A stretch of 64,000 nt of DNA from Adiantum capillus-veneris (GCA_014529385.2 CM043944.1:173726740-173790739); one strand, 5' to 3'. Shown: positions 11,080 to 22,598, numbered from the stretch's first letter. Numbers and translations are program-made. The notes: generated by a model from the sequence alone, not told the origin.

Positions 11080-11420
11080 TTTTCAGAAACATGACCATTC
11101 CTAGTCCTCCAAACTTGTTTGAAGTAGAAAAATATGATAACCTTTGTAAGGATAGCTTGGTTCTTCATATACTTCCTTCCCATGATTCAGTCCTTCTTGC
11201 AAAAAACAATCCTCCATGTCTTTTTATCGATGTGCAAACCTTCTCTGCCAACCCGCTTATAGCCGCGGGCATTCTCTGACCAGGTGCAGGAGATATTCAC
11301 TTTCAAGTTTGCATCCCGAGCATCTATCTTATCCAATTTCTCTAGCTAGTATCTTATTCTCGGTTCGTAGAGGCCCCCAGAGCACCTTCCATAGGAATAT
11401 CATCATCTGTTGCGGCCACG
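11080..11420 (-). pseudogene. LINE reverse transcriptase zinc-binding region, relic
   Basis: Read on the minus strand from about 11409, the translation gives IFLWKVLWGPLRTENKILARE, a stop, then CSGCKLESEYLLHLVREC. This is the zf-RVT pattern that follows the RT domain of plant L1-type elements: W-x-P-x-T-x-L, then C-x2-C ... H-x4-C. Two in-frame stops (one before and one after the finger) and loss of frame further down show it is dead. The RT domain itself was not found upstream (to the right, 11420-11700). Confidence 0.6.
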
Positions 11421-11795
11421 AGAGGCACCATATGTTGCCAACTATCTTTCCCTACCTCGATTCTAGCCACTGCTTATACCACATTTTATTGAGAGGGGAG
11501 AACCAATCTTTTCTAAATCACCTCCCACTTTTGATAGCCATGGGAACCAGTGAGCTATGTGTCAAAGCATGATTGGTGGTCCAAAAAGGTCTACATTGGA
11601 CACTCCTTTTTCAAGTGATTTTGGGGGGGAGGGAACTCATGAGTCAATAATGATTTTGGGGGACGTGGTATGTAGACACTGAGCTAGGCTCTCCCTCTCT
11701 CTCCCCTTCTTTGCATGCGTGTTTTGTATAGAGCATCCCCTTTCTCCTTCTCTGCGTGTGTTTCTCTATTGTGTGTTCATAGCTCTTCTCCATAA

Positions 11796-12024
<229 letters not shown>

Positions 12025-12720
12025 TGTCATGTTGATTCCTTGAGCTCTTCTTCGTTGTTGTTACGGATATATGTTCATGCCTTGAGCTCTTTCCATGCAG
12101 GTTTTCTTGACTTGTTTCCATGCCCACTAGTGCACACCGGGAGGAGAGTTTGCTAAAAAGTTCACAAGATTATTACGAGAGTATTGGGCTACCCAGAAAA
12201 GAGAATAAAGAGAGAGCCAAAGGAACACTCCCAATGTTGTAAAGTGGAAGGATGTCAAGTTTAATGAGAAGCAGAAAAAAAAGATTCTTTGTGCTATGTC
12301 AAAGTTCTGGCAAGAGCATACACAAGGATTGACAAACAAACTCCAAGGAGAGATATTTGATTAGCTACTCAAGCAACCACTATTCTGTAACTTGCAAAAC
12401 TCTGCACATTGTATAAAGAGAGCAATGCTTTCAAAAATTTGCAGTACCTTATCAGAAGTCAAGGTCCCAGACTCAGCTACAGAAATACTTTTTAAGAGGG
12501 CAACAATGATGGCCTACATTAATTCAAGGGATGGCCTGCATTAAGAGGGTAACAATGATGGCTTGCATTAATTCTAGGGATGAAATAGATGCAAGGCCCT
12601 TTACCAATAGATCCCTTGCAAAGTCATTGGGTATATATAGAAGAAACATCAGTTTTGCAAATGCACCACTACACTTTGAGGATAAGAACAATCATTTATC
12701 GGTTATAGCATGTCAACGAC
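12025..12720. other. Intergenic DNA with a 49-bp direct duplication
   Basis: AACAATGATGGC...TTAATTC.AGGGATG occurs at 12502 and again at 12551 (period 49). A 93-codon frame at 12531-12812 runs into the MITE to the right and shows no family signature. Confidence 0.5.
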
Positions 12721-12949
12721 CTCGTGGGGTACACTATGTAAGCATGTTAATGTATAACGTGAGTTCGAAAGGAGGGGCTTTAAAATGCAATAACAAAGAT
12801 ACATTAAAATAAGGGTTTTTAATATTCAATTCTGGAATTTCTTAAAATAAGGGGTCATTTTATTCATTTAGACATGTTAAAAGAGGGTTTTTTTTAATAC
12901 CCCACAAACGCACGTTATATAGGGGGTAATGAATGGTGAACCCCCCGAG
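12721..12949. mobile_element. MITE copy 1 with 8-bp target duplication
   Basis: Ends are CTCGTGGGGTACACTATG (left) and the reverse complement of CTCGGGGGGTTCACCATTC (right). It is flanked on both sides by TCAACGAC (12713-12720 and 12950-12957), an 8-bp target duplication as in hAT-type transposons; counting one end base differently would give 9 bp (GTCAACGAC), as in Mutator. 229 bp, no coding capacity. A second, inverted copy is at 15702-15938. Confidence 0.8.
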
Positions 12950-13179
12950 TCAACGACAAGTCCATCATCCTATATGCATCAGATATGACATTAAGGACCT
13001 TCTGTTTGGTTTCTAAACAGCAAAGACCCGAGTCTCTCCAAAGAAGAAAGACATATTCCAAAGGCGCTTCAGGAGAAAGGTCATTTTTAAGCATCCATTA
13101 CATTTACTAGACCAACCTCATGTATTATCAATTACCGTGCAATAAAACTTTGTTTCCCTGCACAATAAGAATAGAAACT

Positions 13180-14021
13180 AGGTAAAGTGCTTTCAACCAC
13201 CACTTCAAAGCCACTTTGAAGCGAAAGGTTAATTGCTTTCAACCTCTTTAGGGGGGATATTAGCACTTAAACAACAATTAAAAATTGAGTAGAACCCTAT
13301 AAATCACTTTATGTGGATATTGCTCTTAAAAGAACTTCACAACAGGTAAAATGTGATTAGAAGCCTGTAAACTACACTTTAAAACCACTTTCAAGTAATT
13401 TGTTGATTGTTGTTTACCACTTTCTGGGGATTGGATTTTGACAAGTTTTTGAAGGTGCTCCTAAACACTTTGAGGTGGCTTCGGATACCTACAAGTGCTT
13501 TTTACCACTCTTATGTGATCTTGACCACTATCAAACTTTCATAACCATTAATATTTAGAAAAACCACTTGAAAGTGGTTTTAGAGACCTCAAATACCACC
13601 TTAAGGCATTTATGTGGTGTTCGAATCACTTTCAAATAAAATAAGAATGCTCTTTCAAGTGGCTAGAAATTTACCAAATGCTTATAGATTCTTCTTAAGT
13701 AGAACTTTCAAGTAATTTAACGACCCCTTTTAACTACGTTCAGGTGGAACTTGGAATTTTTCCAAGTGCTTATATAGGTTCTCGCCACTTTCAAATAGTT
13801 TAATAACCATTTTCAACCACCTTCAAGTGGTTGGCAATTTGCCAAGTGTTTATATAGGTTCTCACCACTTTCAAGAAGTTTGATGACCGCTTTCAACCCT
13901 CTTTAGGTGGTTGAAGATTTTCCAAGTGTTTAAATAGATGCTTACCACTTTCATGCAGTTCAATGACCTCTTTTAACCACTTTCAGGTGGCTAGAATTTT
14001 TTGAGTGCTTTTAGATTCTTA
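13180..14021. repeat. Degenerate tandem array, 80-bp unit (left half)
   Basis: Units are regular at 13762, 13842, 13922 and 14002, exactly 80 bp apart, each with CCAAGTG.TTATATAGG-like, CCACTTTCA and a CTTTCA.GTGG core; looser copies reach back to about 13180. The core CCACTTTCAAGTGG-like motif is itself palindromic. No coding frame. Confidence 0.85.
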
Positions 14022-14025
14022 TTAA

Positions 14026-15338
14026 CACTAGTTCGGTACCAAAACAGGACACTTAAGTGTCCTTTTTAAAAAAATTTAATTAAATGATACTTGCATTAGA
14101 CGGTTTATTTAAGAAAACATTCTTGATATGCTTAAATATGTTAGCTAGAGGGTCTTTTGAAAATATAACCTTGCATTTTAGAATCTACCATGATCAAGAA
14201 CTATACTCATCAAGTTAACCCTCGTAAGACTGCGATTGATGGTTTGAAGAAATCGACTTTATAAGCTCAAGCAAAAATAAAGCGACCTTGTAGAAAATTT
14301 TAGGTGTCTTTTCCACAATTTTTCTATAGATAATTGAAAGTTTCATGCGCAAATAATTTGACTTTGGAGTATATAAAATAATGGAAAGCTCTATGTGTTT
14401 GATGTAGTCATTTCAAGCATATCATTGTATATAAAGAAAAATATTTTTTTGATGTATTTGTGAGTTTTAAAAAGTTATACATTGCTTATCCGTTCCGTTG
14501 AGGACTCAAGGTGGCAAGTAGAAGGGCTTTGGTATGCAAGAATTATTGGATTATTTAAATATTCAAAACTACATAAGAGAGAACTTTGATATTTTAATTC
14601 TTGAGACATAAGCATTCAAAACCTCAAATAATATCAAACTTTCCATGTAGATCAACTAAATGTATCAAAGTACGTGGTACATAAGCAATTGGGGTGGCCA
14701 AAACCTTGGTTTTAATGTTATTACGGAGAACTCAAGATTTTCAAGAGTTTTTGCACGATAAAAGAATCAAGCTAGAGTTCAAGCAATGAGATTTAATTTA
14801 GTTAGGGAGCCCAAAACATAAGTAGTTTCTTGGTTTCAACATATAAGTCATTTGTAGTTGTCAAATTGCACTAGAATAACCCCAATTCCACGAGGGGACC
14901 TTTCGAAGACCAAAATTGTTCTTATTTAGCACGTGCGCTCAAGTATGAAATAATGTCTATAACTTGCGTGTGACTTGGAAACTTGTCTTTAAAGTGCATT
15001 CCATTGTTTTGTAACACTAAGTGCTAACACTTGGCTTTTATAAACATATTAAAGGTAATCTCTACAAAAAAAAGATATAAGAATTTTGTGAATTTTTTGG
15101 CAAAACAGCTTGAAATTTTACTAGAATTATGAGTTAGAACTTACCATACTTCTATCCATAGGGGTTGTATTTTGACATAGAGAAAAAACCATTGTTTTCT
15201 TTCCCTCATAACCAACCTATGGTAGAAGCAAGGTATACAAACTTCTTTCTAGCTTGACAAATAAATTGCCAAAACTTGGAAGGAAAACAAGACACATTAG
15301 TATCGTAGGGCACGTAAGTGTCCAATTACACACTAGTG
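14026..15338. mobile_element. 1.3-kb inverted-repeat DNA element, CACTAGT termini, TTAA flanks
   Basis: Starts CACTAGT (14026) and ends ACTAGTG (15338); the subterminal parts share GGACACTTA (left, 14050; right, complement at about 15313-15322). TTAA is present on both sides (14022-14025 and 15339-15342). It interrupts the 80-bp array, which resumes at 15343. Left subterminal AGGACACTTAAGTGTCCT (about 14047-14064) is a perfect palindrome. No transposase frame, so non-autonomous. Termini resemble CACTA elements but the flank could be a TTAA duplication of another class. Confidence 0.65.
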
Positions 15339-15342
15339 TTAA

Positions 15343-15693
15343 CACTTCCAAGTGGTTTCAAAAGCCAAAACTTTTTTCCAAACACTTTGAGGTGGTTTTA
15401 ACCACTTGAAAATGGTTTAAAACCACTTTCAATCATGCAAACCCACTTCTAAGTGGTACTGGCAACCTCAAAATCTTCCTTCAAGTGAACTTCTTCCATC
15501 ACTTTTGCCACTTTGAGGTGGCTAGAATTTTGCCAAGTGCTAATAATTTCCTCTATAGTGCTTTCAAAAACCTCAAAGTGGTTGTAACAACTTGTAGGTG
15601 ATGGTTTCAATGCCGTTAACCACTTTGGTAGGTTTAACCACTTGCTAAGCATTTTGAACCATTTTAAGTTTTTGTACATGCTACTACTATCTT
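15343..15693. repeat. Degenerate 80-bp array (right half)
   Basis: Continues the CCACTTTGAGGTGGTT / GCCAAGTGCTAAT theme of 13180-14021 on the other side of the inserted element. A 99-codon minus frame here is a by-product of the repeat. Confidence 0.7.
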
Positions 15694-15701
15694 TGAAATA
15701 C

Positions 15702-15938
15702 CTCGGGGGGTTCACTATGTGTAAAACTACCATATCACGTGCGTTCAAAACATGTTTGTAAAACCCCTTATCTGTGAATTTTGTTAAGAATAAAATGTAC
15801 CCTTATCTGTAAGTTTTCTTCAAATTTGAAAAAATAATGCCCTTCTGTATATATATTTATGTAAGTTTCAAGAACTTTAAATACCCTTCTGTTGAACTCA
15901 TGTGATAGGTTACATTTTTATTAGGTGATGTTCCCGGG
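15702..15938. mobile_element. MITE copy 2, inverted relative to copy 1
   Basis: Begins CTCGGGGGGTTCACTATG. Internal blocks match the reverse complement of 12721-12949 (ACGTGCGTT, AATAAAATG, CCCTTAT.TGTAAG-type, GAACTCA.GT). The right terminus is decayed (TGATGTTCCCGGG). Flanks TGAAATAC (15694-15701) and TGAAACAC (15939-15946) fit an 8-bp target duplication with one later substitution. Confidence 0.7.
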
Positions 15939-15988
15939 TGAAACACAATAGTGGCAACTCACATTATCTCATCATTGCTTATATTCTT

Positions 15989-16082
15989 GCACATATAGAA
16001 TTGTACTGAAGGTTTTATGGCATGCATCCTATTGTGCACATATAGAATTGTACAGAAGGTTTTAGGGCATGCATCCTACTGT
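15989..16082. repeat. Two tandem 47-bp units
   Basis: GCACATATAGAATTGTAC...GGCATGCATCCTA.TGT occurs twice in a row with a 47-bp period and three or four substitutions. Confidence 0.9.
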
Positions 16083-17419
16083 GCACATCTCTCTTAGATT
16101 CTTTGAGAGTATGAATCCTTTCTTTGTTCAAAAATTGAAGGATCGTAATATATGTTTTGATGTAGATGTGAGGTTTGTGACCCTGCAATAAGTAACATTA
16201 TATGTATGGCTGCAAACTCCACATTTGAGAGCCTCACAACACTATGGGATTCTATATTGTCTCCCAAACCAAAACTTTCCATGTTTCATTTACATAATTA
16301 CTTGATGGGAAAATGCAATCACTGTGGTGCAAAACTACTCAAATGTTTTCCTCTTGAGGTACATAGAGACAAACACTTTGTGGTGGTTGCAAACATTTTT
16401 GTTGGTGGGGAGATGCACAAATTGGGCAAAGATGGTCAGCGCCACAAAAGGAAAGATCTTATAATTTAGCAGATTGGGTCTCCACTTTCATTTCATTCAT
16501 GAAAGACAACATGGTTAAGTTCATTAAACGTAATGTAACAGAATTTGACTAATAACATTGAAAATAGCGGAATTAGGATGACTGTAGTGAACATTTCTTT
16601 AAGAGAATCCATCATGAGCATAAGAAGAGTACTTGATTGGTGATAGCAAAATAACCATATTACCTAGTTATCTTGGCATAAACAATACTTATAAAGGAGA
16701 GAGAGAATTAGAGAAATTGACAACAGTTGAGGACCAAATTTACTTGGAGCCGGCGGTCCCCCCTCCAAAAGTATTTTAAATTATAGATTCTCCCATGAAG
16801 AGAGACTTGGTACAATACATGCTTTGTGTTCCTTGACACCTTGTTGACACAATAATGATGGTAAGCTTCATGCATCGAGATTATGCCCGTAACTACCTTG
16901 AAAAACCATTAGCTTGTCTTTGGCCTCAATCCCAAGACCTCAAACACCTTCAAAGGTGGAGAGATCTAGCAGGGCGCGAGGGAAGGGAAGAGGAACAATA
17001 AGTAGCATATGAGAAATAAGTAGTCTTCTCACTTATCATTACTCTTAGAGCATAGCATAGCATAGTGACTGAGATGAAGGCCGCCAAGATGTTCAACAAG
17101 AGGGAGGAGATTCACTACAATCTTTGATTAGGATAAGGACCATATCACCATGGTGGCTAAAGAATGAACAAAAAACTCTAATGAAGGACCTCAGTCCTAG
17201 AATGAGAAAACTAATAACCCTGGAAGGAGAGACAGTGAGGGGCTTGGGGACTCTGAACATTTAGTGCAGTCTAGGAGAAGGCATTTAGAGAGATATGAAA
17301 GATTCTCTTAGTCATTGTTGGGCTATGGAAGAAATATGAGTGAGCCATTCATGGAGAGAAAATAGCATAATAGATCTTTGATTATTAATATGATAAAAAT
17401 GACTACAATGGTTGCCTAC
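16083..17419. other. No gene securely recognised
   Basis: An 87-codon frame at 16206-16469 (plus) contains KCNHCGAKLLKC, but I cannot assign it to a family. The rest is unremarkable, apart from AGCATAGCATAGCATAG at about 17048-17064. Confidence 0.4.
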
Positions 17420-17692
17420 TGTATTGAAGGGGATCGGGGAGCACCACAGACGGAGAGTGAGAGAGAGAGAAGGAGACACACACACGATGTGGGTGGGGAG
17501 ACTCCAAAGAGTGAACAGCCCCCTATACACTTATGCTATGTATAAGGTATACAAGTCAGTGGGCGCCCAGACTCTGGGCGGCCGGGCAAGGCACAAACGC
17601 CTATACCCCAACAACCTCCCACTTAAAGGCGACTGTGCCTTTAAGCAAGGGAACCTAGTCTAAAGACTACAAAAGGTGAGAGAAAACCGCTC

Positions 17693-19096
17693 TCAACCGA
17701 TGCCCACTGGCTGGCTGTGATCGTGTGCATCCGGCTGTCCTGCTCCCGTGTAAGTCCATACACCACCAGACGTACCGCACACGTACTGTAAGTATGTACA
17801 CAATACCTGCATATCTCCCTCGTGCACTATGCCATCATCAGTCAACAAACGACTGACAACCCCAACTACATATGCTCCCACTGTAGCTGCGATATCCGGT
17901 CTCAAGATCAGCATCTCATACATGAGACCACCAAATGCCGATGCAATGCTAGCGGGCCCTGCTAGCTCTACGGAGCATGCATCAACATATATGTCCCTGG
18001 CAATAGGCATCTCTGACTGACAAGGCGTGTCAGCCACATGCATCTCCTGACTGTCCGCAAAAGACGCATCAACCTGTCGTGCAACCTCAGAGCAAACCAG
18101 CTGCTCTAGGTGTCTGCTGGAAGACATATCCTGCACAACTATATCCCCATGCTCACTGTCGAGCATAGAAAGGAATGATTGCATAATCGTTGACATCTCA
18201 ACCTCCTCTGCAATCATCCACTGCAAACATGAACACTCAATCTGTTGTGACTCACTAGAGCTCTCATGCTCTAACTCCGTATGCATAGACTCTTGCACAA
18301 CGTCCTCCTGTCGTGACTCACTAGAGCAAGACCGCTCTACCTGTCTATCCTGCATAGAAGTATCTAGCACAACTGAGTCTCTGCTTTGCTCAGTCACTAG
18401 CAAAGCATGCATGTCTGACTCTGTCACCTCTCTGTGTGACTGCTCAAGTCGTGCCCCAACTGTGTGCACAACGAGCTCACTACTCTGCACTCCATGCAAA
18501 GCATCCTGCAACCCACAAGCAAAAGAGACTCGCCTGCTCTCTCGTTGTCTACCTGGCTGCATGATCACAGAGACAACACCGTCTCTCGCGTGATCCACAT
18601 GCAATGGGTAACCTGTACCACTCCTGGCACCTCTCGCAATCACTAGCGAACCCAAATGCAACGCAAAAGATCGCTCAAGCAGCGATACCCGACATCCACT
18701 ATCCCGTAACTGTCTGACTGAGATCAAATCCCGTCTCAGATCTGGCACATAACGCACATGACGCAGGGTAAATCTCATATCACTGGGCAAGGACAAACAT
18801 ACGTCTCCTGTACCCTCAATGTCATACACAGCACCATCAGCCATGTGCACACAACCAAGTCTCCCACTAGAAAACGTGCTAAACCACTCACGATGCGACG
18901 TGACATGGAAAGTAGCATCTGAATCTAGTAACCAATATGAAGACAATGTGCAATCCGATATGCAATCCGTAGACATAAGATCGTCTGAAGACAAGCTAGA
19001 TGTAAATGTGACATCGCCGTCACAAGCATACTCAGTAACCACCGTACTGATCTCACTAGCATCTGTCGCCTCCGTTGTCTCAAACGCCTGAAACAT
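17693..19096 (-). CDS. Copia protease / pre-integrase / RT-tail fusion ORF
   Basis: 467 uninterrupted codons. Residues 55-66 hold the protease site WLLDSDATFHV: the catalytic Asp is kept but the usual DSG is DSD. Residues 112-165 carry RHVRYVPDLRRDLISVRQL and VIARGARSGT, the region just before integrase. Residues about 185-365 are rich in Ser, Glu and Gln and match no domain I know. Residues about 370-450 return to copia sequence: FGGLMYEMLILRPDIAATVG, VVSRLL and YLQYVCGTSGG, the end of RT. Integrase and the RT YVDD core are absent. Because the LTRs are almost identical, this arrangement moved recently, presumably using enzymes from a full-length relative. It may be a coherent accessory polyprotein or simply a recent deletion product. 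Confidence 0.75.
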   Translation of the reverse strand: MFQAFETTEATDASEISTVVTEYACDGDVTFTSSLSSDDLMSTDCISDCTLSSYWLLDSDATFHVTSHREWFSTFSSGRLGCVHMADGAVYDIEGTGDVCLSLPSDMRFTLRHVRYVPDLRRDLISVRQLRDSGCRVSLLERSFALHLGSLVIARGARSGTGYPLHVDHARDGVVSVIMQPGRQRESRRVSFACGLQDALHGVQSSELVVHTVGARLEQSHREVTESDMHALLVTEQSRDSVVLDTSMQDRQVERSCSSESRQEDVVQESMHTELEHESSSESQQIECSCLQWMIAEEVEMSTIMQSFLSMLDSEHGDIVVQDMSSSRHLEQLVCSEVARQVDASFADSQEMHVADTPCQSEMPIARDIYVDACSVELAGPASIASAFGGLMYEMLILRPDIAATVGAYVVGVVSRLLTDDGIVHEGDMQVLCTYLQYVCGTSGGVWTYTGAGQPDAHDHSQPVGIG

Positions 19097-19515
19097 CGAC
19101 GCCTAATGTGCCCTCTATGTCCACAATACCAACATGTCAAGTCTCTATGCCGTCGAGACTTGCGTGTGGGACCAATCTCTCCCATGGACATAGAAGTGGG
19201 ACTAGACTCCCCTGTAGACATGGATGTCGCGTACATAGCATGTAAACTCTGCTATAAAGCATGAGTTGTAGTCTCCCTCAAGACCTGCCAGTCAACAGAC
19301 TCAACCAGATGCAAACGAATCGTAGACATTGCCAACTCATCAAGATCCTGCCAATCATCATCACGCATAGACTTGGGCTTTGCCGATAAACCACACAAGG
19401 GTTTATCCTGCCCCAAATCCACCAATGCAACAAGCATATGCTCCTTCCAAGCAACAAAATCTGCACCATCAAACTGTGTCAGACCATAACGCTGGAAGTC
19501 AAATGAAAAATCAGC
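18925..19515 (-). pseudogene. Copia gag, internally shortened, one in-frame stop
   Basis: From the Met at 19515 the product begins MADFSFDFQRYGLTQFDG and contains DFVAWKEHMLVALVDLG, the N-terminal copia gag signature. After 88 codons a TAG stops it (about 19252), and the same frame continues to a CCHC zinc knuckle CWYCGHRGHIRRRC near 19130. The middle of a normal copia gag (the UBN2-like helical part, some 100 residues) is missing between these two pieces, so this is an internal deletion derivative. A frame change near 19100 leads into the next ORF. Confidence 0.8.
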
Positions 19516-21454
19516 CATAATGCTCACAAAAGAGCAACCAACAATGAGTAGCAAAATTCAACCAAATTAGCCCTAAACTGGCTCGAATCGCATCAACAAA
19601 AGTCTGCAAATATGGCTGTAAATCAGCCCCAAAATTCAGCTCTTAAACAGTTGCATATACAAGTCACAAATGTGTCCCAAAGCAGCCTACAATTGAGCCA
19701 TACATGGACACCTGCAAAGAGGAAACAATGGCTGAAAATTCAGCGCCCAAATAAGCCCTCAAACCTGCCTGTAAACTTGTAAACCTGTAGCTGAAACTTG
19801 CTGAAAAACCTCAAGCCATTAGTGCTCGAATCCGGCTACCTAGCTCGTAGCCACACAAGCATACATCACAATACTCACTCCTGTGAGTGTGCCAAGATAA
19901 TTGTACGCCTGTCAAACCCGTGAGCTAATCACCAACCCCACAATGTGCGTTATCGATGCATACACACGCACAAATCTCCCACCTGCAGAGAACACCGCAC
20001 GCAAATGCTGAGTGCAACCCGCAATCTCTACCTAGATCGCATAAATGATACGCATAAAACTCCTGGGAAAATTTTGCCAGAGTTTTGACGCACAATGACT
20101 ATCAACACAAAATAACCATTGTCCTGCAAGCTCAATACAATGAGCAATCAATGCGCATCAAACTACACTCAATATACATGCATAAGCTCTGCAAACCTGT
20201 GTCCAACAAATTCTCACAAAGAGTACCACAGGTGATCATACATGTCATCCATAACCAACCTCTGCACTTGCTCACAAGATCTACTGCTCACCACATAAGC
20301 ATACATAGAGCATTACCCGCTCAAACACCATGTATGCAAGCCACAACACTGCAGAAGAACCACTCAACTGCAACTGGCAACACCTGTGGGAGTACTAGAC
20401 TCAACCTGTACCTGGGAGTCAAACCCGATCTTGTAACACCTCATATGTGCCTGCTACCTACAGTGTACACGGGTAAGCTGTCTGCAGCAAAGAAAACAAC
20501 AAAGCCCAAAACTGTCATGAAAAACAGTCTCTGTGTTTTTAATTTCAGACCCACCTGCACTCAGAATCAGAAAACGATTCCTTCTACAAAGTCGTAGAGC
20601 TCAAAGCCAGCTCCGTTTTGAACCAAAAAGTTTTGGAATCGGAGCTCTGTAGCTCAAGTTATGAGCAAAACAGTAGACTGCTGTCAAACTGCCAAAAACT
20701 GAACGACTTTCTTCTGTGCTTCTTTGAGCTCATAGAAAGGCTCAAACTCACTTCCCACCTCGATGCGTGAGCTGAATGCATCAATCTCACAATGCTTCCA
20801 TGTCTATGGAAGCTCCAAGCTCCAACCTGTCGCCGATGTAGCCGTTGCAAAGCTTGCCCGAAGAGGGAAAATGATGTACACTGTGGGCTGATCTGTAGAG
20901 GAACTCTGATCTGTGAGCACTAGGAAGCTCCTGAGAGCTCTCCTGCAAGCCTCTATATGGATGTCCACAAACCTCCTCTATTTCTTTGCTCAGATATGTG
21001 ACCTCTCCGCCATAGCTGACGAGTTCATCGCAAAGCCGTCCATCTACACTCTCACACCTGTCGCTCTGATACCAATTGAAGGGGATCGGGGAGCACCACA
21101 GACGGAGAGTGAGAGAGAGAGAAGGAGACACACACACGATGTGGGTGGGGAGACTCCAAAGAGTGAGCAGCCCCCTATACACTTATGCTATGTATAAGGT
21201 ATACAAGTCAGTGGGCGCCCAGACTCTGGGCGGCCGGGCAAGGCACAGACGCCTATACCCCAACATGTATAGGCTTGGAAACAAGGTTTATGCTTACATC
21301 ATGGATGAGATATGAGAGACCTCAATGTTAGACCAAAAGGAGAAATGCAAGTTGATAACCCGTGTGCTTCCTTTTTTAGGTTACTTTGACATACCTCTTG
21401 TTTTCATATGCAATTTGAACATGTGTAGAAATACCCATGGGCCATCTAATAATA

Positions 21455-21541
21455 TGTGGAAATTATCTGGGAAATCTAGGCATGCGTAACTGACTACGGA
21501 GGTTCCATAGAATGTGCAAACTGTGTCATGCACTCTAACAA
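21455..21541. repeat. Copy of an 85-bp dispersed direct repeat (partner at 24320-24402)
   Basis: Shared blocks AATTAT.TGG, AGGCATGC.TAA, GGTTCC and GTGCAAA.TGTGT in the same order and spacing at both places. They bracket the copia gag relic at 21640-22500 and could be decayed LTR sequence of that element. Confidence 0.6.
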
Positions 21542-21639
21542 TCCTCCCCGTGTGTGTCATATTGAGCACTTAGCAAATACAAATTATCCTCTCCTAGAGA
21601 ATTTGAAAAATACAGTGTAAGAAATAAAAAATGTATCCT

Positions 21640-22500
21640 AGATAATTTGAGAATAGGAATAGATGCAACTGCCTCTTCTTAACAAGTTTATTCCATCAAG
21701 GTTTTGTCTACAAAATGTTGGTGCTTCATAGGATGTCGTTGACATAGCAAGCGTTGGGTTTGACATCTTCGTCGTCAGAATATTCAAATGCCATATTGTC
21801 TTTGCCTTTGTTGTTGGGGCTTCTACCTCAATCTCTATCTTTGAAGTTTCTTCTTCTCCGTATGCCAACATCTTTGTTTTTGTAAAAATACAACTTCAAT
21901 GAGTGTGTGTTTTTCCACATATGTTGCATGGGTTGATCTTGTAAAAATCCTTTGACAATTGGTTATTTCTTTTACGGTGTTGACATTGCTTCTTTTTGCT
22001 ACTTGTGATTACAAATATCATGCTCTTTCCCTTCCTCTTGTAGTTAATTTATGACACTTTCAAAGCTTGGTATGGGTTCCTTTTCTTTAAGCATTGTGAC
22101 AAATTGATTATATTCTTTAGGAAGAGTTTAAGCAAAACTGTTGTTTTGTCTTCTTTATGAATTTGTGCTTCCATGTAAACAAGTTTTGTGCAAATACTCT
22201 TTAGTCTATTGATGAGGATAAAGAGATCTTCTCCTTCTTTCATAATTAAACCATACAATTGCATCTTGAGTGAAATTTAGGAGTGCTCCTTTTGTATCAA
22301 ACATATACTTTCTCTGAAATTGTGTTGTGGATGTTGTTGTCTATACGGTTTCTCCTTTCCCTAAGGTTTTTACTACTCCCCACAATTGCTTCTTCATGAA
22401 ATAGCCCTTCATTTTGGATTTCCATATGTGAAACATGTGCCGTCAAATTTGTCTCCAAATTACATTGTAGATAACTTCATCTCAAGCAGGATTGTTACAA
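21640..22500 (-). pseudogene. Ty1/copia gag relic
   Basis: On the minus strand, 22264-22049 encodes LYGLIMKEGEDLFILINRLKS, ICTKLVYMEAQIHKEDKTTVLL and LFLKN, which matches the helical core of copia gag (usual form: ...INRLKSICTQLANME...ED...LLKSLP). Flanking frames are broken, and no intact zinc knuckle was found at 21900-22000 although Cys/His codons are present there. It belongs to a different copia family from the element at 17425-21265. Confidence 0.65.
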
Positions 22501-22598
22501 AAAAGAAAACATTTTGTGAAGAACATCTTCACAAATTTGAACTTTAAGATGTTAAAAAATTATCATCAGCTTATATAATGAATTGACACAAGGTGGGA

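Larger units (their letters stand above)
17425..21265 (-). mobile_element. Young compact Ty1/copia element (non-autonomous)
   Basis: Two 189-bp LTRs (17425-17613 and 21077-21265) differ at only two positions and begin TGTTGGGG / end CCTTCA in the minus orientation. A perfect target duplication TGTAT flanks it (17420-17424; 21266-21270). The primer site next to the right LTR is TTGGTATCAGAGC on the minus strand, complementary to initiator tRNA-Met, and a polypurine tract AAGTGGGAGGT abuts the left LTR. The element is 3841 bp, short for copia. Its coding part (19515-17693) has pieces of gag, protease, pre-integrase and the RT C-terminal end, but no integrase core and no RT catalytic core. About 1.56 kb of leader (19516-21076) carries no recognisable domain. 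Confidence 0.95.

Noticed and set aside
16206-16469. 87-codon frame with KCNHCGAKLLKC as a zinc finger protein gene
   Set aside because: A second Cys/His pair in proper spacing is missing, there is no intron or neighbour evidence, and no family is recognised.
20085-20597. 170-codon plus-strand ORF in the copia leader
   Set aside because: It is antisense to the element, has no family motif, and its composition follows the surrounding leader. It could be a captured fragment, but nothing supports that.
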